Origin: Prunus persica
Taxonomy: Eukaryota > Streptophyta > Magnoliopsida > Rosales > Rosaceae
Length of the DNA stretch: 64,000 nt
Assembly (NCBI RefSeq): GCF_000346465.2
Contig: NC_034014.1
Span: 16,011,505 to 16,075,504 of the forward strand
Reading direction: 5' to 3'
Shown one piece after another: positions 59,037 through 64,000 of the stretch. The number at the start of each line of letters is the position of its first letter. Within the stretch, counting starts at the first letter, position 1. A program made the position numbers and the translations under genes. The notes below the pieces were generated by a model. The model was not told where the DNA came from. It worked only from the letters and a program-made list of their open reading frames with translations, and ran no database searches.

Positions 59037-60414
59037 TGGCCCACTTAACCAGCCTCCCAGAAGTTTCTGGCTTCTGCAACACCTGTCGGAGCGGTTGGTT
59101 GGTTAAGACATGGATGGTGTGAGCTTGGAAATATGGTCGGAGGCGTCTTGCCGAGACGACCAGGGCGAACGCCAATTTTTCGATGTCCGGGTACCGAACT
59201 TCGGCATCTTGCAATGCTTTACTAACATAATGCACTGGGTGTTCCGCGTTATCTTTTGATCGGATGAGAACAGAGCTAACAGCCGAAGCTGAGATGGAGA
59301 GATATATCACGAGGATGTCTTCGTGCTCAGGGGTTGACAATAAAGGGGCTCGGCCCATATATTCCTTGAGCTCGCTGAAAGCCGTGTCGCATTCAGCGGT
59401 CCAGGTGATGTTTCTTTTGGTGCCTTTAAGGGCCTTGAAGAATGGGGCGCAGCGGTCAGTGGCTTTGGAGATAAATCTGGTCAGGGCGGCGACACGCCCT
59501 GTAAGGCTTTGGATATCTTTGACCGTCTTAGGTACCGTCATGTCTAAGATGGCCTGGATCTTTTCTGGATTGGCCTCAATACCCCTCTGGCTGATCATGA
59601 AGCCCAGGAATTTGCCGGAAGCCACCCCGAATGCACATTTGGTGGGGTTAAGCCTCATTTTGTATTGCTTCAGGATGGTGAACATGGCAGAGAGGTTGGG
59701 GATGTGTTGGTCAGCTGTGCGACTCTTGACTAGCATGTCATCGACATAGACCTCCATGGTATTGCCAATCAGGGGGGCAAAGAGCTGATTCACCAGACGT
59801 TGATAAGTAGCCCCGGCATTTTTGAGGCCAAAGGGCATCACCTTATAGCAGTAGAGGCCGCGGTCCGTAAGGAAAGAGGTGTGGGCCTGGTCTTCGGGGT
59901 GCATGAAGATCTGGTTGTAACCTGAATAAGCATCCATGAAGCTAAGGAGGGCTTGGCCGGCTGTGGCATCGACTAGCTGGTCAATGCGGGGTAGCGGGAA
60001 GCTGTCCTTTGGGCAAGCCCGATTAAGGTTGGTGTAGTCGATACACATGCACCAGCCCTTTCTTGGCTTGCGGACCATCACGACATTAGCCAGCCATGTA
60101 GGATAGTCAACCTCCCTGATGAATCCGATGCTACTCAATCGATCCACCTCCGCCCTCATGGCCTCATAGCGCCCGGGATCATAAGTGCGACGCTTCTGTC
60201 GGACTGGTCTGACGGCAGGATTGACGCTAAGCCTATGGGATATGATGTCTGGTGATATGCCAGGCATGTCATTGTAGGACCATGCGAAGACTTCGGAGTT
60301 GAGGCAGAGGAAGGCGACCAGGTCAGAGCGAAGCTCTGGCGAGATGGAGGTGCCGATCCGGACTTGTCGATCCGGGATATCGTCGTGGAGGGTAACCAGC
60401 TCCAGGTCCTCCAT
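58969..60414 (-). CDS. Tat reverse transcriptase and first RNase H
   Basis: A 481-residue open frame. Polymerase: PVRQKRRTYDPGRYEAMRAE, ANVVMVRKPRKGWCMCIDYT, FPLPRIDQLVDATAG, MPFGLKNAGATYQRLVNQL and the catalytic YVDDMLVKS, complete. A connection segment follows, then the first RNase H (VIYLSISASAVSSVLI, where the usual Asp of Y-L-A-S-D is not obvious, and ADALT-type end words missing). It ends out of frame in GSKGTGRC after a one-base C insertion. It lies downstream of a TAG that separates it from protease (60421-60423, CAG expected), so expression needs readthrough. Confidence 0.9.
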   Translation of the reverse strand: MEDLELVTLHDDIPDRQVRIGTSISPELRSDLVAFLCLNSEVFAWSYNDMPGISPDIISHRLSVNPAVRPVRQKRRTYDPGRYEAMRAEVDRLSSIGFIREVDYPTWLANVVMVRKPRKGWCMCIDYTNLNRACPKDSFPLPRIDQLVDATAGQALLSFMDAYSGYNQIFMHPEDQAHTSFLTDRGLYCYKVMPFGLKNAGATYQRLVNQLFAPLIGNTMEVYVDDMLVKSRTADQHIPNLSAMFTILKQYKMRLNPTKCAFGVASGKFLGFMISQRGIEANPEKIQAILDMTVPKTVKDIQSLTGRVAALTRFISKATDRCAPFFKALKGTKRNITWTAECDTAFSELKEYMGRAPLLSTPEHEDILVIYLSISASAVSSVLIRSKDNAEHPVHYVSKALQDAEVRYPDIEKLAFALVVSARRLRPYFQAHTIHVLTNQPLRQVLQKPETSGRLVKWAIELGEFDIHYKPPPGSKGTGRC

Positions 60415-60423
60415 GGGTTCGGC

Positions 60424-61272
60424 CTATGGTGCGATGGACTCCTTCCTTAGGTCCTCAGGTGGTTCTGTGCTAGCTTGAGAAGGGGCGGGAGCCGTGGTTA
60501 CTGCTAGGGCTTCACTCCTATGTTGGCGATTGGTGGATTTGACGGCTGAAGCATAGCAGCTTCGGGCACCGAGTTGGTCGCCGCGCACCGTGCCTGGGCC
60601 ATTAGGAGTGGGAAACTTCAACAGCAGCATATGCGTGGAAATAAAAGCCCTTATTTGGGCCAAGGCTGGGCGGCCGAGGATGACGTTGTAGGCTGTGGGG
60701 CAATCGACGATAAGGAAGGGGGTAGTGATCGTCGTCCGCTGGGGTGCGGCCCCAATTGAGATAGGGCGATGAATGCTGCCAATAGGCTGGACCACATCAC
60801 CCGAGAAGCTCACAAGGGGTGTGATGCTTCGGTCGAGTAGGTGAGGCGGGACCTGGAGTTCATTGAAGGCCTCAGCAAATATCACACTGACCGAGCTGCT
60901 AGTGTCCACTAGGATACGCCCAACGTCGAAGTTAGAAATGTCAGCCCGGATAATGAGTGGATCGTCATGGGGGAGGATAACACCACGCTCCTCCTCCTCG
61001 CAGAAGGTAATGGGGGCCCAGCCAGTCCTGTGGGTCTTTGGCAAGCGTCCCTGCTCAGTGCTGAAGACCTGGTGCGCATAGGTGGAGCGGACATAATGTT
61101 TGATGGAGTTGTTGGAGGTGCCAGCCAGGGTAGGACCTCCGCTGATGGTGGAGATCATGTTGATTTGTCGTTGGTGAGGGTTAGGCGGGGCTGGTATGTT
61201 GCGCACATAGTTGTCCGGCTTACCCTCCCGGATGAGCCCTTCAATTATGTTGCGCAACGCAACGCAACACAA
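60424..61272 (-). pseudogene. Tat aspartic protease region
   Basis: The frame contains NIIEGLIREGKPDNYVRN (the end of the gag-like part), then FCEEEERGVILPHDDPLII, the catalytic GRILVDTSSSVSVIF and YNVILGRPAL. The family motif is D-T-G-S-S; the Gly is Ser here (GGC to AGC), which probably impairs the enzyme. It is out of frame with gag because of an extra 5-bp GTTGC unit at about 61253-61270. The stop at 60424 is a single-base change of CAG. Confidence 0.88.
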
Positions 61273-63005
61273 GACTCGGTGTCATGGCCGCTGAATTGAT
61301 GAAAGCGGCAGAAGACCCCCGTGTTTGGCATAGGCTTGTTGGATGGTCTCCGGGGGGGTGGCTTGGGGATGATGGGGGCTTCACGCACCAGGACGTTCTC
61401 ATAGGTGGTGTTGAGGGTCGTAAAAACCTCAAACCTGGGCCTGGGTGTGAAGGGAAGAGGGGCCCGATCACCAGGCCTAGGAGGGTTGCCTCCGCTAGAG
61501 TGGTGGTGGTTGCCATGTCTGCCACGTTTGTTATTCCCGAAGGGATGCTGGTAGCTATCCTTCCGCTTATGTTGTTGGTTGTCCTGGGCACTCGGGGTAG
61601 GGGTAGAATGCTGAGGTGGGGCTGGGGCGGGTGCTGAAGCAGGTGGAGGGTCGGCGAAAGTGTTGCGCGCCAGGTTGGCTGGGCCACGCTTGGAATTGAA
61701 GTATTCAGCCTTAGCATGGATCGCCGCCTGCTTCATCAGCTCTGCATATGTGTTCCAACTGTTGCTATGAACCAGGTAGCGGAAGTTGGACTCGCGGAGG
61801 CCGCTCTTAAAAGCGCCGAAGGCAGCGCGATCGTCAGTGTCTGGGCAGCGGGAGTACTCATGACTGAACCGAGCTGCATATTCCCGAAGGGGTTCGTCCT
61901 CAGCCTGCCTAAGCATATACAAGTCGTCGGCAGAGTATAGGCGATCAGTCTGGATCATAAAATGGTCCAGGAACGTCTGCTTGAGACTATCGAAGGAGTT
62001 GATGGTGCGGGGGTGGAGCCTGTAGAACCAATTCAGGGCCGCGCCGCTGAGGGTGGAAGGGAAAATAAGGCACATGCCTTCATCAGTGAGGCCTTTGCAC
62101 CCAAGGGCAGACTGGAAGGAGTGGATGTGGGTGAGAGGGTCCTCCGTGCCAGTGTAGAAAGCGATGCAGAGTGGCTGGATATCTTTCTCCTGGTGGTAGT
62201 GGAGGATGCGTTCGGTAAAGGGCCCGGGTCGTGGTTTTGCCCAGAGGGGTTGATGGCTGCGATGTTGTTCGCTTTCCAGGCGCCAGACCTTTTCGAAGAG
62301 AAGCCTCATGGCCGGGTCGGCATGAGGAAGAGTTTCAGGTGCCAAAGGCCTGGGGGCGGGGCAGACAGGGACTGGGGATTGTTCCCAATTTTCCAGCGCC
62401 CCGGTGTGGTAATTTGGCCAGGTCTCTGAATTATAAAATTCCCAAGTATCCGAGTCCCCGACACCTTCCTCGTCGGGTATGCGGACGGGGGCTAGCGAGG
62501 GGCCCAGGTGTGTCACCCGTGGGTCTTCGAGGTTGACAGGGATAGGGATCGGCCTTGGCTGACGGTCCGAGAGGCGATCCCTGCAATCTTGGTAGATCCT
62601 GACTGGTTCATGGGGCCGGTCCCTCGGTGGGGGAACGCAAAGGGGTCGTGACTGGGTTATCTCCGGATGAAGGTGGTCTTTACCCTTGCGGAGCCTAGCT
62701 TGGGCCGAGGCACTGTGGCTGGAATATACTGGCTGGTTCGGCTGAGTAAGCCCAACGTTCTGGGTGAGGTCTTGCTGGGCATCCTGGGTGTGAGTCCTTT
62801 CCCAGTTCCGCTTTAAAACACGGTAGTCATGTTCTAGCTCAACGTTCCTGCATTGAAGGTGCTCGTATTTTTCTGACATTTTAGTGACACTGTCGCGGAG
62901 GCGCTCCACTTCTGCCTGGAGAGTGGCATCTTCCGAAGATTTCCTTCTAGAAGTACCATCGCGGGGGGTATGATGCTGGGTATCGTTGCTATCCTCGGTC
63001 GGCAT
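61245..63005 (-). CDS. Tat gag, 586 residues
   Basis: Starts MPTEDSNDTQ at 63005, about 110 bases inside the 5' LTR. An N-terminal coiled coil (LQAEVERLRDSVTKMSEKYE) and a Pro/Arg-rich stretch precede the retrotransposon gag core: FYTGTEDPLTHIHSFQSALG, LSGAALNWFYRL, FLDHFMIQTD and REYAARFSHE. A basic tail with a Cys/His end (VFCRFHQFSGHDTESCVAL) follows. It ends early at 61245 because of the extra GTTGC unit. It is otherwise open from start to end and would form particles. Confidence 0.92.
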   Translation of the reverse strand: MPTEDSNDTQHHTPRDGTSRRKSSEDATLQAEVERLRDSVTKMSEKYEHLQCRNVELEHDYRVLKRNWERTHTQDAQQDLTQNVGLTQPNQPVYSSHSASAQARLRKGKDHLHPEITQSRPLCVPPPRDRPHEPVRIYQDCRDRLSDRQPRPIPIPVNLEDPRVTHLGPSLAPVRIPDEEGVGDSDTWEFYNSETWPNYHTGALENWEQSPVPVCPAPRPLAPETLPHADPAMRLLFEKVWRLESEQHRSHQPLWAKPRPGPFTERILHYHQEKDIQPLCIAFYTGTEDPLTHIHSFQSALGCKGLTDEGMCLIFPSTLSGAALNWFYRLHPRTINSFDSLKQTFLDHFMIQTDRLYSADDLYMLRQAEDEPLREYAARFSHEYSRCPDTDDRAAFGAFKSGLRESNFRYLVHSNSWNTYAELMKQAAIHAKAEYFNSKRGPANLARNTFADPPPASAPAPAPPQHSTPTPSAQDNQQHKRKDSYQHPFGNNKRGRHGNHHHSSGGNPPRPGDRAPLPFTPRPRFEVFTTLNTTYENVLVREAPIIPKPPPRRPSNKPMPNTGVFCRFHQFSGHDTESCVALRCAT

Positions 63006-63100
63006 AGCAGAATGTGGGGTGAAGAAGAGGCGACGGGGCCTGAGGGGTGAAGGAGCCAGCTGGGCTGATAGAGAATGCGGGGATTCAAGTGTCGAATTCC

Positions 63101-63114
63101 CACAGACGGCGCCA
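63101..63114 (-). other. Primer-binding site, TGGCGCC type
   Basis: Minus strand TGGCGCCGTCTGTG, three bases inside the 5' LTR. TGGCGCC is the tRNA-Asp-like start used by many Tat and Athila elements; the exact tRNA was not checked. Confidence 0.75.
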
Positions 63115-63117
63115 AAC

Positions 63118-63624
63118 TGTTGATGCTCAAAATGGTCCGGCCAATATTGAGTCCAACTTAGTGATTAGGTATGCGGGGTCTTCAGCAGGGAAGAGAGCTG
63201 AGGCCCTTGGCGAAATATAGGTTGATGGGAAACCTGCAGAAGACAAAGTGGGAGAAGCAATCGTTAAGCTTCGGACACCGGTGTGGTGCCGGCCGAAGGC
63301 TCTCCGATGCCTAAGTCAGTTACAAGTAGTAATTCTGGCAGAGTAATAGTAAAAGTGGGAGAATAGTTACCCTTTTTACCTGGGTAATGTTCCCTATTTA
63401 TAGGGAAGTGAAAGTAGGAGCTTTGCACAAAGTTCCAATGTGGGACTTTGTGCAAGCCGTTGTGGTGGCGACACGTGTCCTGGAGATTAGGTTTGGCAGC
63501 TGGGAGCTTCGGTAGGTGTCTGGCACCTCGGAAGTGTGTCTTCCTTCGGCACAGGAGAAGGCGTGGTTGCCTTGGTGCTAGTTACTTTGGTGCTGGGTCT
63601 GCTCGGTTCATTATGGTGTAAACA
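63118..63624 (-). repeat. Right (5') LTR of the Tat element
   Basis: 507 bp, TGTTGATGCTC .. GGTGTAAACA. The minus-strand promoter box CCCTATAAATAGGG lies at 63392-63405. Confidence 0.95.
63392..63405 (-). promoter_or_regulatory. TATA box for gag-pol transcription in the 5' LTR
   Basis: CCCTATAAATAGGG on the minus strand, within the 5' LTR and upstream of gag. The same box is in the 3' LTR (52144-52157) and the derivative LTR. Confidence 0.75.
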
Positions 63625-63629
63625 ATAAA

Positions 63630-64000
63630 TACAAATATACGGTTAGGACGTTGGTCTTTGTGGCCGAACTGGAGGACTTTAAATTGAGCCCTCTTTTATC
63701 TAATTTTGTGTTTATATAATATACATAAGTGAACAAATATGAATATGGACTGGGTCTTTTTGATGGGCCAAATTGAGAGATTTTGGGCAATCATAATGTG
63801 ATTATTTTATATAGTTGGCCATCTAAGAGAGCTCGGAGGATCAAGCCTAAGACACCTATTCGAGCCCAGGATTTTCAAAGGGTTATATGCAGGTGACGGA
63901 GGCTTCACAAGGAAACAAATCGAGGAGATTGATGATAGTTCAGCATATTCCAAAACATGAGAGAATCAAGCAATCAGAATATTTCCACCAATGTGATCCC
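63630..64000. other. Right flank of the Tat insertion, no gene recognised
   Basis: AT-rich sequence continuing from 51868 across the insertion. Nothing can be assigned; it may still be pararetroviral non-coding sequence. Confidence 0.35.

Larger units (their letters stand above)
51869..63624 (-). mobile_element. Complete Tat-lineage Ty3/gypsy element
   Basis: 11,756 bp with 507-bp LTRs, perfect ATAAA duplications (51864-51868 and 63625-63629), a polypurine tract and a TGGCGCC-type primer site. The minus strand encodes gag, protease, polymerase, RNase H, a second RNase H and integrase. The plus strand carries a spliced gene between integrase and the 3' LTR. The second RNase H and the antisense gene are marks of the Tat lineage (Tat/Ogre/Retand group). 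Pol has one 5-bp expansion, one extra C and three stops, so it is recent but not autonomous as it stands. Confidence 0.95.

Overview
This window is plant nuclear DNA, almost certainly from a flowering plant and probably a eudicot. It is a heterochromatin-like block of transposable elements nested inside one another. I see no intact host gene, rRNA, tRNA or CRISPR array. The evidence is the set of families: Tat-lineage and chromovirus Ty3/gypsy elements, copia-type LTRs, a plant L1-type LINE, an endogenous caulimovirid-like pararetrovirus, and one short fragment of a host dehydrogenase gene. The species cannot be named.

Layout. 1-304 is the edge of a chromovirus-type LTR. About 2.2-13.4 kb is the relic of one Tat-type element: an LTR, then a plus-strand gene with promoter, leader exon, intron and coding exons, lying antisense to where gag-pol would be. 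It is broken by three later LTR insertions (3113-5491, about 6.4-8.18 kb, 9691-12831). 13.65-18.9 kb is degenerate LTR material. 18.9-30.5 kb is one LINE (ORF1 remnant, endonuclease, reverse transcriptase, RNase H) interrupted by a Tat deletion derivative (19947-22896, target duplication CAGGC), a solo copia-type LTR (23259-24019) and a long solo chromovirus-type LTR (26923-30168, target duplication AAAAT). 30.5-33 kb and 43.3-45.2 kb are AT-rich with no recognisable gene. 32.9-34.06 and 42.57-43.25 kb are two halves of one hairpin-bearing tandem repeat array, split by a complete but dead Tekay-like chromovirus (34059-42570, minus). 46.1-51.77 kb is a scrambled endogenous pararetrovirus with sense and inverted pieces and a short-chain dehydrogenase gene fragment between two viral pieces. 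51869-63624 is a complete, young Tat-lineage element (minus, perfect ATAAA duplication, 507-bp LTRs with about five differences by eye).

How the genes relate. The young Tat element encodes gag, protease, reverse transcriptase, two RNase H domains and integrase on the minus strand. On the plus strand, between integrase and the 3' LTR, it carries a separate spliced gene with its own TATA box, leader intron and four coding exons (650 residues). Its two relatives in the window keep the same promoter, leader-exon and intron plan. This repeated antisense gene is the most system-like feature seen. Known work describes antisense ORFs in Tat-lineage elements, so the class is not new, but its role is unknown.

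Decay. Most inactivating changes in the chromovirus and Tat element are C-to-T or G-to-A: stops from CAG, CGA or TGG, and Asp-to-Asn at catalytic positions. This is what decay of methylated cytosine would give.
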